Shown here one piece after another: positions 32,922 through 42,351 of a stretch of DNA of 63,247 bases (positions are counted from its first letter, which is position 1; every line of letters begins with the position of its first letter). Source of the DNA: Candidatus Lachnoclostridium avicola (GTDB lineage: Bacteria; Bacillota; Clostridia; Lachnospirales; Lachnospiraceae); contig DXFM01000030.1 of assembly GCA_019114465.1 (NCBI GenBank), positions 1 through 63,247 of the forward strand, read 5' to 3'. The position numbers and the translations under genes were made by a program. The notes beneath the pieces were generated by a model. The model was not told the DNA's origin and searched no databases. It worked only from the letters and a program-made list of their open reading frames with translations.

Positions 32922-35900
32922 TTACCGCTCTTCCTCGCGTTTCCGGCTAAGCACAGCTGCCAAAGCCATAAGTGCTCCAGACAGCATCATCACTGCCCAG
33001 CCTCTTCTGGCTGTCTCACCCGTCTTCGGCAGAGGCGATAAGGGTACTTCATTCTCGCCGATGGTGGTTGTAGTGCTGGTATCCGGAAGAGGCGCCAACG
33101 GCACTTCCTCAGGATCAATGGTCACTCCCGGGCCGCCGGAGGGGGTATAGGCTCCGCCGCCGCTGGAACCGCCGCTGCTTCCGCTTCCGCCGCCGCTGCT
33201 TCCGCCGCTTCTCACATAGTATACATTAAATACCAGATCGCTGGTCAGCGTACCAGTCAGATCGCTGGTCTGACCCTCCGGTACGGAGTAGTTGTTCCAG
33301 CGGTAGCCGGAAATCACCATGTTAACCAGATCGTTAATGTTATATGCCGCATTGGCATCCAGAGTTATGGTCTCTGAATCGCGGAGAACTGCATTGTCCG
33401 ATCTGCGGTAGTAGTTGATGGTGATGGTGAACTGTTCCTCGCCAGGGGTGGGATCCACCGGAGTATCGCCGCCGTTATCTACAGTGTAGGAAACAGTAGG
33501 CTTCGGGAAATTCTCAGACGGATAGGTGGTTCCATTGCTGTCCACTGGATAAAGAGTTGCCTCTTTGTTGGTGAGCAGTCCGGAATAATTGTGCTCTCCA
33601 TTGCCATCGTACTGGCCATGGGTTCCATCCGCCGTCGGAGCGGTGGTCAGTCTCACCACATACTGGAACTGTACCGGAGCAAAGTTGCTGATCGCCTCAT
33701 GGATCTCCCAGACAAAATGCTCTCCATCGGTATCCTGCGTTCCGTTGGGATAATAGGTCACCACAAAGCGATAGGTTCCGTCTCCTCTGTCTCCAAATCC
33801 ATAGGAGTAGGAAACTCCGTCCACGCTCTCGATTTCTTTCTTATCCAGTGCAACACCGTCCACCGTCAGATTCATCCGGCTTATGTCATTGACAAAGGTG
33901 AAGTCGTAGGGATCGCCCAGATTGGAAGTTCCCTCTCCGATTACGTCAACCACGCGGCTTCCTGCGTCGAGGAGGTAGAGGATATCGTTCTTGATAACGC
34001 TAAAATCTACCTTTCTACCATCTGCCATGAAATCCATGAACGAAACAGCCCATGGATGACTTGCATTGGCGGAAGCTAAATCCACATAACAATGATAGCC
34101 TGATGCTTTCGCTTCGTTATAGACAAGATAACTATTATACAGAGCTCTGTCTATGGACATTGCATGGTCTGCACGCTCATCATAAGGAATATATGGATCA
34201 TTTGTACCATAAGAAACTTCATATTGGCTTCCATCTGCCTGAATCTGTGCAGCAATTTGCTCTATCCAATTATCCCATCCCTGAGACGGAGCATCATTCG
34301 TTCCATATTTGGTCATCCAATTATCAGGGCCAGCAAAAGCATTGGTCTTATCACCGTTCTGAAGTGCCACTGCAGTTGGTGTCTCCCCGTAGATATAGGT
34401 AATTCCATCACTAATCGTAATCAAATATTTCCGATTAGCATCTACCTCTGTATCTTCATCCAGCATAGCCTTTCCAGCAAGTAAACCAGCATGAAGATTT
34501 GTACCGCTCTTGATTTCCGTCTTTATTGCTTTCTCAATTTCTGCATACCCAGTAGTCAAATCGGTAAGTTCGCACCCAATATGTGCTTCTTGGTTGAAGA
34601 TTACAACTCCGACGTTTACTTTTGCCTGCTTTTCTTCAATTTCTGTCTTCAGATCAGAAAGCATATCTAAAATCTGCTGTTCTACCTCTGTGCTAGTTGA
34701 CTTATCCAAAACGAATACTACATCAGATACTAAAGATTCCTGCGCTGACGGCAGTCCCAGAGTCACTGTGGACTCCCGATTCTCATTCAGCTCCGTAGCC
34801 GTCTTGGATTTAGAGGTCTCCCACTCAGCCGGTGTGGAACTGCTGCCGTTTACGGTGTAGGAAACCGTCGGTTTCTGGAATTTTTCAGAATCTCCCTTAT
34901 ATCCATTACTGTCAACAGGATTCAAAGTGGCATCCTTGTTGGTATAAAGGCCGGAGTAATTCTCGCTTCCGTCTTCGTCATACCTTCCATAAGTGCCTGC
35001 TTCTGTATGCGGATTGGTCAGCTTTACTGTGTAAGTCAGCTCTACAGGAGCAAAGTTCGTAACCGGTACATTGATAGCCCAGACAAAATGCTCTCCGGCC
35101 GCTTCATCGCTACCATTGGCGTAATAAGTCACCTCATAGGGATATTTCCCATTTTCAAGCTGCTCGCCAAATCCCCAGTGATTTTCGTCGATTTGGATCA
35201 TTTCCTGCTTCTGTCCGCTTACGGTCAGAACCATTTCCTCCGGTTTTACAAATGCAAAATCGTAGTCCTCGCCATAACCGATCTCGTCCACAACCGTGGA
35301 GCCGGCATCCAGCAGATAATAGATGTCGTTCTGGATCTCGTCGAAAGATACCTCTTTGCCGTTGGCAAGGTAATCCATAAAGGACGGTCCCCATGGATAT
35401 TGATTTCCATATCCAGTATCGGCTACCATCGCATAGCAGCGGTATCCCTCTGCTCTCATTTCGGAATAGACCTGAGCAGTCTTATACAGAGCAACGTCTA
35501 CTGTTGTAGGCAGTTCTGTATCTCCTCTAGGAATATGATTTGCGCTGTCCATGGAACCATACGGCTGAATGTATTTCTGCACGTCGTCCATATGGGCTCC
35601 AACATCACTCAGATATGCGCTCCAGTCAGAGGGAACGAACTTATCACCGCCCTCTTCATAATGACGGATACCCCAGCAGTCGTTGCCCGCCATAATCGCA
35701 TATTCACCAGTACTTGCCTGCTGTGAATTAATAGCATTTGCTGTTTCATCAAACAGATAAGTGATTCCATCGCTGACAAAAATCACATATTTACGGCTGG
35801 CTGCCACGGCAGTATCGTTATCCAGCATTTCTTTTGCCGCCAGAAGTCCCGCATGAGTATTGGTACCGCTTTTAATAACCTGCTTAATTGCATCCGTAAT

Positions 35901-38711
35901 TTTGGACATATTCTCATTATTTAACTGAGTAAGTCCAAGAACATTTGCCTCTTTGTTAAAGATCACCACTCCGACTTTAACTGACGCCCCTGTTTCACTC
36001 ACCTGATTGTTCAAGTTCTGGAGCATCTCAATAGCCTGATCTTCCACATCTGCACTGGTAGACTTATCCAGAACAAATACTACATCCGACTCCAGCGTCT
36101 CCTGCGCCGCAGGCAAGGACAGAGTCACTCTTGACTCATAATTCTCATCCAGATTCGTGGCTGTCTTGGACTTGGATTTCTCCCACTCAGGTACATCCGG
36201 ATTCACTGGGTCTGTCGGTGCGTTCTTCGCATACAGGTCGATTGCTCCATGGGTCAGAGGATTGGCAACCTGATCGGTATCCTGGGTCTTGTAAGACTCA
36301 TTATTTACCAGACTCTGCTTCCCATAAGGATACATATCATCGTCAGTCAAATTGGCAGTAATCTGTTTCACTTCTGCCGCATCTGCAGTTGTTCCGTCCA
36401 TCCAGACAATGTTTCTTCCAGAACCAACCTCAAAAATGTCTCCAAACCACTCTTCATCAAATGTATTCAGAGCCGTATTAACCGGCACATATTTTTCGAT
36501 AGTCTGGTTTCCTACATGGAAATATACAGGATAAACAACTTGGCTGCTACCCCAGTCGTTGCCATCATAGGTTGCCGTGCCGTTGCTTCCATATTCATCT
36601 CCGTAAATTTCATACGGATAAACATTTCCAAGCCACAGCTGTCCATCATGAGATTGAGAGCAGTTAAAGTTCAGGCCATCCGTGTACAGCATAACGCCGT
36701 CAGCCTCACAGTCTCTCACAGTAACATTGGCAATACCCATACCAAACAGAATACCGGATGTGGAATTGTATCCGCCAATAAAGGAATCCGTCACAGAACA
36801 GTTTTCAAATAAATGACCTTTTTCCGTGGAGCAGGCATATCCCATGATGCCGCCGTTGTTATGACCGCCGGTCACCACGCTGTTGACAATATTCACATTT
36901 GTAAATGTGCATTCCGCCTGGCTATCTGAAATTCCATCCATCGGTCCGTGACCTACCACAACGCCGCACCAGCTGTACTCACTATCACCGTCTAAATCCT
37001 GCACATGGGCATTCTCAAATGTGATATTCTGGACCGTCAGCTTCGTATTGTAGTTCAGATTTCCGATAAATCCCAGATAGGTGTTGCCGTCGGATCCATT
37101 GCCCTGCTCATTGATGGTCATATTGGAGATGGTATGATTATGTCCGTCAATGATAACGGTTCCGCCCAGGCTGATGATGGACGTCCAGTTTTCGCCGGAA
37201 AGGTCAATATCATTCACAATATTAACCGTGTATCCGTCGCAGCGATTACTGTTCTCACGAATGTCATCCGCCCACTGACGAAGTCCGGCCGCGTTGCTGA
37301 TCTCCACCGTCTTTGCATCCACATCATATACAAGGCCGATCTCGTTGCTCAGCTCACTGCCGCTCACCACATAAGCCACAACAGCCTTTCCATCCATCAG
37401 GGCCGCATCCTCTATCCACATACCGCCTAAGGCATCTTCTTCAGCAGTATTGTCCGTGCTCAGAGTCTCTGTCTGGTCATCTCTCTCCGCGTCTGTAGCT
37501 AGAGGATCTCCAGAGGCTGCCAGGTAGGGGGCGTTATGTAAGGATACGGACAGTGCTGCCACCGTCACGCCTTCTCCGGAATTGTCAGATGCTTCTGCGC
37601 TTCTGCTCTGGGAGTCATCTGCTGCAGGAGCGCTGTCTCCCGCCGGTTCAGCGCTGCTGTCTCCGTTCTGCTGGGAATCTTCCGCCGGAGCGCTGTCCTC
37701 AGCAGGCTGAGAATCCTCCTGCTGTCCCTCGTCAGAGCTGTCCGGAGTTGTCACAGAACCCTCATCGCCGGTTCCGGGCTGGACATCCGAGCCATCTTCC
37801 ACAGGGTCTCCTGCGCCGGGAACTTCTTCCGGTGCCTGGGACTCATCAGAGCCGTCATCTGCTGCCGGTGTCTCGGGAACTTCAGCCTCTGTTTCATCGT
37901 CTGAAGCAGCCTCTCCCTGCTCCGGCACTTCAGCCGGAGCTTCCGTGGTTTCATCTGCAGGAAGGGTTCCTTCCTCAGATCCGGCGGTCTCCTCGCTGCT
38001 GTCCGCAGGCAGGCTCTCCTCCGGTTTGGTCTCTTCCGCAGGTGTTTCTTCGGTTCCAGTCTGTCCTTCTCCGGCTTCGCCGACAGGATCCTGTACGCTC
38101 TCCGCAGGCGCCTCTGTGGACGGCTCCGCGGGCACATACAGCTGACCCGCCCCTTCCTCACCGTCTTCCACATCGCTTATCGCTGCAACGCCAACGGTTC
38201 TGGATGCTTTTCCGTCAATGACGATCTGAACGGATTTTTCCTCTGTCTCACTGCCATTGGACACCAAAAAAACAAACTCCACCGAATCCTCATCGTAAGA
38301 ATCCTTCGCTTCCAGACTTTCGGGAGATACTTTCGCGTAGATCTCGACATCTAACCTGCTGGTGTTCGTTTCATCGACCGAATTCAGCTTATACAGATCT
38401 GAACCGTCATTAAAAATGTTTTCAAACTCGTTTCCGTATTCGCCGGAAAATGCCGGAGCTTCTACCTCGCCACCGTTCTTCACAGCATCGTCCAGAGCAT
38501 TCCAGAGCTTTCTGCTCTCCAAACTGATCTGTGAAGTTGGTTCTTTCTCCGCCTCCGCCGCCATCACCGGGAACGTCGTCACTGTCCCGTTCAATACCAT
38601 GCTGGCGCAAAGGAGTGCGGACAGTTTACGGCGATTTCCGCGGATCAGGCGATCCAGAAACCGGTTCTGATTTTTCTTCCTGCTCCGTCCTCTCTGCTTT
38701 AAATTATCCAT
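32922..38711 (-). CDS. Wall-anchored adhesin-like protein with two tandem VWA domains
   Basis: 1929 residues. Signal peptide (LSALLCASMVLNG), an acidic Pro/Glu/Ser/Thr spacer (about 190-385), and a parallel beta-helix-like part (about 470-720: GLRQWADDI, NIVNDIDLSG, GHNHTISNMTIN). Two copies of a roughly 400-residue unit follow, each opening SKSKTATxL and holding a VWA domain with an intact metal site DKSTS (near 885 and 1335), a later SGTN-HAGL and SDGITY. A MucBP-like domain (TITINYYRRSDN, about 1760), a Gly/Ser linker and an LPKTG sorting signal with hydrophobic helix and basic tail complete it. Sortase should attach it to the wall. No sortase or pilin partner gene is nearby. Ligand unknown. 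RBS AGGAGGAG. Confidence 0.92.
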   Translation of the reverse strand: MDNLKQRGRSRKKNQNRFLDRLIRGNRRKLSALLCASMVLNGTVTTFPVMAAEAEKEPTSQISLESRKLWNALDDAVKNGGEVEAPAFSGEYGNEFENIFNDGSDLYKLNSVDETNTSRLDVEIYAKVSPESLEAKDSYDEDSVEFVFLVSNGSETEEKSVQIVIDGKASRTVGVAAISDVEDGEEGAGQLYVPAEPSTEAPAESVQDPVGEAGEGQTGTEETPAEETKPEESLPADSSEETAGSEEGTLPADETTEAPAEVPEQGEAASDDETEAEVPETPAADDGSDESQAPEEVPGAGDPVEDGSDVQPGTGDEGSVTTPDSSDEGQQEDSQPAEDSAPAEDSQQNGDSSAEPAGDSAPAADDSQSRSAEASDNSGEGVTVAALSVSLHNAPYLAASGDPLATDAERDDQTETLSTDNTAEEDALGGMWIEDAALMDGKAVVAYVVSGSELSNEIGLVYDVDAKTVEISNAAGLRQWADDIRENSNRCDGYTVNIVNDIDLSGENWTSIISLGGTVIIDGHNHTISNMTINEQGNGSDGNTYLGFIGNLNYNTKLTVQNITFENAHVQDLDGDSEYSWCGVVVGHGPMDGISDSQAECTFTNVNIVNSVVTGGHNNGGIMGYACSTEKGHLFENCSVTDSFIGGYNSTSGILFGMGIANVTVRDCEADGVMLYTDGLNFNCSQSHDGQLWLGNVYPYEIYGDEYGSNGTATYDGNDWGSSQVVYPVYFHVGNQTIEKYVPVNTALNTFDEEWFGDIFEVGSGRNIVWMDGTTADAAEVKQITANLTDDDMYPYGKQSLVNNESYKTQDTDQVANPLTHGAIDLYAKNAPTDPVNPDVPEWEKSKSKTATNLDENYESRVTLSLPAAQETLESDVVFVLDKSTSADVEDQAIEMLQNLNNQVSETGASVKVGVVIFNKEANVLGLTQLNNENMSKITDAIKQVIKSGTNTHAGLLAAKEMLDNDTAVAASRKYVIFVSDGITYLFDETANAINSQQASTGEYAIMAGNDCWGIRHYEEGGDKFVPSDWSAYLSDVGAHMDDVQKYIQPYGSMDSANHIPRGDTELPTTVDVALYKTAQVYSEMRAEGYRCYAMVADTGYGNQYPWGPSFMDYLANGKEVSFDEIQNDIYYLLDAGSTVVDEIGYGEDYDFAFVKPEEMVLTVSGQKQEMIQIDENHWGFGEQLENGKYPYEVTYYANGSDEAAGEHFVWAINVPVTNFAPVELTYTVKLTNPHTEAGTYGRYDEDGSENYSGLYTNKDATLNPVDSNGYKGDSEKFQKPTVSYTVNGSSSTPAEWETSKSKTATELNENRESTVTLGLPSAQESLVSDVVFVLDKSTSTEVEQQILDMLSDLKTEIEEKQAKVNVGVVIFNQEAHIGCELTDLTTGYAEIEKAIKTEIKSGTNLHAGLLAGKAMLDEDTEVDANRKYLITISDGITYIYGETPTAVALQNGDKTNAFAGPDNWMTKYGTNDAPSQGWDNWIEQIAAQIQADGSQYEVSYGTNDPYIPYDERADHAMSIDRALYNSYLVYNEAKASGYHCYVDLASANASHPWAVSFMDFMADGRKVDFSVIKNDILYLLDAGSRVVDVIGEGTSNLGDPYDFTFVNDISRMNLTVDGVALDKKEIESVDGVSYSYGFGDRGDGTYRFVVTYYPNGTQDTDGEHFVWEIHEAISNFAPVQFQYVVRLTTAPTADGTHGQYDGNGEHNYSGLLTNKEATLYPVDSNGTTYPSENFPKPTVSYTVDNGGDTPVDPTPGEEQFTITINYYRRSDNAVLRDSETITLDANAAYNINDLVNMVISGYRWNNYSVPEGQTSDLTGTLTSDLVFNVYYVRSGGSSGGGSGSSGGSSGGGAYTPSGGPGVTIDPEEVPLAPLPDTSTTTTIGENEVPLSPLPKTGETARRGWAVMMLSGALMALAAVLSRKREEER

Positions 38712-39149
38712 AGTTTACTCCTCCTAAATTCCGCCTGTATTCCGCGCCTGAACTTGTCCAGGGCTTTTATACGGCGGTGGCTCTAATTTCCAGATATGTA
38801 TCCGTCTTTGCGGCGTCTCCCGTCCAGCAGCATATGCTGCAGGTTTTCTGTCATGACGATCCTGTACTTCCTCCTCTCCGACTTCTTACTGCAGGCTGTT
38901 CAGCAGATGCTGTCGCTGCTGTTCAGCCATATGAGCCAATACGCTGAAAAAGGCGCTTTATGTATTACAAAAACAATTACATATCTTCCCTTTATTATCG
39001 TACATTTGCGTAAAAAATTCAATATGAAAATGGCCTGATTTTCCGCGTTTTCCGCAAAAAATCAGGCCTTCCTGCCAACTCACTTTTAGTTTTATTCCTG
39101 CCCCCGCCTTTCCACAGCCGTTTTTCAAAAAATCCAGGGCATTTTCCCC
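38712..39149 (-). promoter_or_regulatory. Long leader and promoter region of the adhesin gene
   Basis: No supported gene in these 438 bases. The promoter is TTGAAT (39017-39022), 17 bp, GATAAT (38994-38999). The transcript would have a leader of about 275 nt, containing two tiny minus-strand frames (14 codons, MAEQQRQHLLNSLQ, and 23 codons, MTENLQHMLLDGRRRKDG...). An 80-codon plus-strand frame at 38796 lacks a ribosome site and is not called. The terminator of the LysR gene lies at 39032-39068. Confidence 0.6.
39032..39068 (-). terminator. Terminator after the LysR gene
   Basis: GGCCTGATTTT (39032-39042) pairs with 39058-39068. The minus strand continues into CATTTTC. It overlaps the adhesin promoter. 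Confidence 0.7.
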
Positions 39150-40031
39150 TCACTCTTCCTTTCCATACTCCCTGGCCATCTCCATAAACACCTTCATATT
39201 CTCCGTCAGATACTTGCTCTTGTGCCAGATAATATTCAGCCGGCGGCGGATGGGATTTTCCAGGGGCAGCCGCACCACCAGGCCGTTCTCCAGGGCCTCC
39301 TCCACCATCATATAGGGAAGCACCGACACACCCAGGCCTTCCGCCACCCCGCGGACAATGGCCTGGCTGCTGGCGCTCTCCCAGGCGGGGCGGATCTGAA
39401 GCTGAAGGATGGCAAAACAGGCGTCCATGGTATCCCGAACGGCGCTCCCCTTCTCCCGCATGAGCAGGGGATACTCCGCCAGCTCCCTCAGCCGGACCTT
39501 CTTCCTGCCAGCCAGGGGATGGCCCGGGGCGGCGATGGCGCACAGGCTGTCGTCCATAAAGGCCTCCGCCAGGATATCCGGCTGTTCCGGTGTGTTCTCC
39601 ACCAGGCCGATATCCACCTCATTGTGGAGCAGCTTCTCCTCCACCGACGCGGAGCTGCCGATCACCGCCTCCACCCGCAGACCCGGGTACCGCTCCTGGA
39701 ACCGCTTCAGCAGCTCCGGCAGGATGTGAGTGCCAATGGTGATGCTGGACCCCACCCGGAGAATGCCGATGGCGTCCCAGTTGCGGATCTTTTTTTCCAT
39801 CTCATCAAACAGCCCCACAATGTGGACGGCGTAGCCGTAGAATTCCCGTCCCCCCTCCGTGGGAGCGATGGTACGGCCGATGCGGTCAAACAGGCAGATT
39901 CCATAGTATTCCTCCAGCTCCCGGATGGCCAGGCTCACCGACGGCTGGGCCAGATGAAGTTCTCTGGACGCCTTCGTCACGCTCTGGTTCTGAAATACAG
40001 CCACAAATATTTTCAGATGCCTCAGGGTCAT
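39150..40031 (-). CDS. LysR family regulator (CysL-like), divergent from the chromate transporter
   Basis: 293 residues. N-terminal helix-turn-helix LKIFVAVFQNQSVTKASREL and HLAQPSVSLAIRELEE, effector domain from about residue 90 (RVGSSITIGTHILPELLKRF). RBS GGAGGAAAAG. It is transcribed away from the chrA pair, with 115 bp between start codons; this arrangement implies it controls that operon. The plus-strand promoter has a poor -35, as expected for LysR activation. It resembles CysL, which regulates sulfur genes. The effector is unknown. Confidence 0.9.
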   Translation of the reverse strand: MTLRHLKIFVAVFQNQSVTKASRELHLAQPSVSLAIRELEEYYGICLFDRIGRTIAPTEGGREFYGYAVHIVGLFDEMEKKIRNWDAIGILRVGSSITIGTHILPELLKRFQERYPGLRVEAVIGSSASVEEKLLHNEVDIGLVENTPEQPDILAEAFMDDSLCAIAAPGHPLAGRKKVRLRELAEYPLLMREKGSAVRDTMDACFAILQLQIRPAWESASSQAIVRGVAEGLGVSVLPYMMVEEALENGLVVRLPLENPIRRRLNIIWHKSKYLTENMKVFMEMAREYGKEE

Positions 40032-40146
40032 GCTTTTCCTCCAACTTCCTGATTTATAAGATTTTCATTATATATTTTATATGATAATACTATTTTACCT
40101 ATAAATCAATTCCCGTTATAATAAGCGGCGGGAGGTAAGAAAACAT
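40032..40146. promoter_or_regulatory. Divergent control region of lysR and chrA
   Basis: On the plus strand TATAAT lies near 40118-40123 with only TTTTAC as -35 at 18 bp. The AT-rich stretch has several T-N11-A type dyads (ATAATACTATTTTACCTAT), plausible LysR sites. Confidence 0.55.
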
Positions 40147-40716
40147 ATGGAAAACAGAAAGAATGTATTAAAGAAATTATTTTTCTCCACTCTGTATCTC
40201 AGCGCCTTCACCTTCGGCGGCGGCTACGTGATCGTAACCCTGATGCAGAAGAAATTTGTGGATCAATATCACTGGATTGACAAGGATGAAATGCTGGACC
40301 TGGTGGCCATCGCCCAGTCGGCTCCGGGAGCCATCGCTGTCAACGGCGCCATTGTGGTGGGCTACAAGCTGGCCGGATTTATCGGGGCTGTGGTGGCCAT
40401 CATCGCCACCATCCTTCCGCCTTTTGTGGTGATCTCCATGATCTCGTTTATCTACGCCATCATCCGGGACAACATCATTGTCAGCCAGATGCTGGAGGGA
40501 ATGCAGGCCGGCGTGGGAGCCGTGATCATGGCTGTGGTCTACGAGATGGCCAGGGGCATCCACTACGGGAAGAATCCGGCGTCAGCCGTGATCTGCATCG
40601 GTGCCCTCGTCGTCTGCCTCTGCGGCGTCAGCGTGATCTATGTGGTCATCGCCTGCATCATCATCGGCCTGATCCGCACCTGCGTATTCGGGAGAAAGGA
40701 GAGTAAAGAGAAATGA
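40147..40716 (+). CDS. Chromate transporter, first half (ChrA N-terminal-type)
   Basis: 189 residues with about six hydrophobic segments. The family signature is LSAFTFGGGYVIVTLMQKKF, followed by AQSAPGAIAVNGAIVVG with the conserved Pro-Gly and Asn. ChrA proteins are made of two such halves; in many Firmicutes the halves are separate genes, as here, and they may form a heterodimer. The family exports chromate or a related oxyanion; a true chromate role in this host is not shown. RBS GGGAGG. It overlaps the second half by four bases. Confidence 0.92.
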   Translation: MENRKNVLKKLFFSTLYLSAFTFGGGYVIVTLMQKKFVDQYHWIDKDEMLDLVAIAQSAPGAIAVNGAIVVGYKLAGFIGAVVAIIATILPPFVVISMISFIYAIIRDNIIVSQMLEGMQAGVGAVIMAVVYEMARGIHYGKNPASAVICIGALVVCLCGVSVIYVVIACIIIGLIRTCVFGRKESKEK

Positions 40717-41279
40717 TCTATCTGCAGTTATTCCTGAGTTTTCTTCAGATCGGACTGTTCAGCTTCGGAGGCGGCTACGCGGCCATGCCCCTGATCCAGG
40801 AACAGGTGACCCAGGTACACCCCTGGCTGTCTATGGCGGAATTTACAGACCTGATCACCATCTCCCAGATGACCCCCGGCCCCATCGCCGTCAACGGCGC
40901 CACCTTTATCGGAATCAAAATGGCGGGAATCCCGGGAGCTCTGGTGGCCACCTTCGGCTGTATCCTGCCCTCCTGCGTCATCGTCATGGTGATCGCGAAG
41001 CTCTATTTAAAATACCGGAACATGTCCATCCTTCAGGGCGTGCTGAATACCCTCCGCCCGGCGGTGGTGGCCATGATCGCCTCCGCAGGCATCTCCATCC
41101 TGATTTCCGCTTTCTGGGGAAGTGACGGAGTGATTTCCCTCTCCGGCACCCAGTGGAGCATGGTCGCCATCTTCATCGGTGCCCTGGTTCTCCTTCAGAA
41201 GACCAATTTAAATCCCATCCTGGTCATGGCCCTGGCAGGCGTGGCAAAAACCGTCCTTCACCTGGCCTTCGGCCTGTGA
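40713..41279 (+). CDS. Chromate transporter, second half
   Basis: 188 residues, again one ChrA half: GLFSFGGGYAAMPLIQEQV and ISQMTPGPIAVNGATFIGIK correspond to the motifs of the partner. ATG overlaps the previous stop (ATGA), so both halves are made together. The C-terminal half is hydrophobic (AMIASAGISILISAF, WSMVAIFIGALVLL). A terminator follows at 41412. The divergent LysR regulator is the likely controller. Confidence 0.92.
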   Translation: MIYLQLFLSFLQIGLFSFGGGYAAMPLIQEQVTQVHPWLSMAEFTDLITISQMTPGPIAVNGATFIGIKMAGIPGALVATFGCILPSCVIVMVIAKLYLKYRNMSILQGVLNTLRPAVVAMIASAGISILISAFWGSDGVISLSGTQWSMVAIFIGALVLLQKTNLNPILVMALAGVAKTVLHLAFGL

Positions 41280-41280
41280 C

Positions 41281-41374
41281 CGAGCTTATGGCTCAATCTC
41301 CGTGTCCGCTAACGCGGACACCACGAACCATGAAAGCCCTCGGATCGCTCCGTGCTGCGCGCTCATGCGATCCG
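41281..41374. repeat. Dispersed hairpin repeat, site B
   Basis: Right after the chromate transporter stop: GAGC-TTATG-GCTC (41282-41294), GTGTCCGC-TAAC-GCGGACAC (41302-41321, perfect), then CACCACGAACCA and GGATCGC...GCGATCC (41342-41373). The stretch GGACACCACGAACCA (41316-41330) is identical to 63111-63125. Confidence 0.65.
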
Positions 41375-41411
41375 ACCTGCATTCGCAATCCGGCCTACGG
41401 GTTTTCATAGT

Positions 41412-41482
41412 AAAAAACACGCGGAACGGACTGCCCTTTCGGATCTTACATCCGGCAGAACAGTCCGCCCCAGCGTGTTTTT
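41412..41482. terminator. Large bidirectional terminator
   Basis: AAAAACACGC (41413-41422) with GCGTGTTTTT (41473-41482), inner CGGACTG (41427-41433) with 41461-41467 and a CGGAT/ATCCG cap. It ends the chromate transporter and kinase-like genes. Confidence 0.85.
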
Positions 41483-41523
41483 CTTTTTCTTTCCTTCTCC
41501 TTCTCAGATTTTCCGGTCCGTCC

Positions 41524-42123
41524 TCAGACCAGACATGCGGCAAAGGCCCTGGCCTTCTCCTCCAGAAGCTCCGCCGTCCCGTCAATTCCCAGAATACTGC
41601 TGTCCACCATCAGATCGTATCCTTCCATCTCTCCCCATCTGCCTTCCGTATAGTGGTCGTAGTACTCCCGCCTCTGCCGGTCTACCTTTTTCACCGCATA
41701 CCGGGCGTCCTCCTCGCACATCCGGTTCCGCTCCATGATTCTCTGCACCCGTTTCTCCTCCGGCGCAGTGACAAATACAGAGAACAGATCTGCCCGGTCC
41801 CGGAGCACATAGTTGGCGCACCGGCCGATGATTACGCAGGAGCTCTCCTCCGCCAGCTCCCGGATGATCTGGGACTGAAGCTGAAACAGCAGCTCCCCGA
41901 TCAGCTGTCCGCCTGCCCCGCTCTTAGTCTTCAGCAGTGTGGCCTGAACCGCCCGCTCATTGTGAATTTCCAATACCCCTTGGGCAATCCCGCTCTTTTT
42001 TGAGGCCATCTCTACCAGTTCTCTGTCATAAAACGGTATTCCCAGCCGCTTCGCCAGACGTTCCCCGATTTCATGACCGCCGCTCCCGTAGCGGCGTCCC
42101 ACAGCAATTACCATGTGTTCCAT
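41524..42123 (-). CDS. Cytidylate kinase-like family protein
   Basis: 199 residues. The P-loop-type start is VIAVGRRYGSGGHEIGERLA, where the usual GxxxxGK is GRRYGSGGHEIG, as in the cytidylate-kinase-like (AAA_26) family that is separate from true CMP kinase. SCVIIGRCANYVLRDRADL and RNRMCEEDARYAVKKVDRQR are the other conserved blocks. It is assumed to phosphorylate a small molecule; substrate unknown. RBS AAAGGAG. It is divergent from hsp20. Confidence 0.85.
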   Translation of the reverse strand: MEHMVIAVGRRYGSGGHEIGERLAKRLGIPFYDRELVEMASKKSGIAQGVLEIHNERAVQATLLKTKSGAGGQLIGELLFQLQSQIIRELAEESSCVIIGRCANYVLRDRADLFSVFVTAPEEKRVQRIMERNRMCEEDARYAVKKVDRQRREYYDHYTEGRWGEMEGYDLMVDSSILGIDGTAELLEEKARAFAACLV

Positions 42124-42242
42124 AAACCCGCTCCTTTCTGACAGTCCAACTACAGGTTTCCTGTTTTTAGTATACTGATTTCAGCGAACAAATGCAAATA
42201 ATATCTTTTATTTCCATCCCTCTAAAACTTTTTTCAAAAGAA

Positions 42243-42285
42243 TTAGCACTCAACGCTTGACAGTGCTAACAATCCGTGCTATAGT
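42243..42285 (+). promoter_or_regulatory. hsp20 promoter with CIRCE operator
   Basis: TTAGCACTC (42243-42251), nine bases, CAGTGCTAA (42261-42269): the CIRCE element with one mismatch (C for G at the first base of the right arm). It overlaps the -35 TTGACA (42257-42262); TATAGT (42280-42285) follows after 17 bp. HrcA repression relieved by heat is the known mechanism. Confidence 0.93.
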
Positions 42286-42351
42286 ACAACCATCAGATGA
42301 AGAAACGACAGCGGACAGGCCGCCGTTCTGGATAAAGGAGGATTTTTCATT

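Noticed and set aside
38796..39038. 80-codon plus-strand frame upstream of the adhesin
   Set aside because: No ribosome site, overlaps the adhesin promoter and the LysR terminator; not convincing as a gene.
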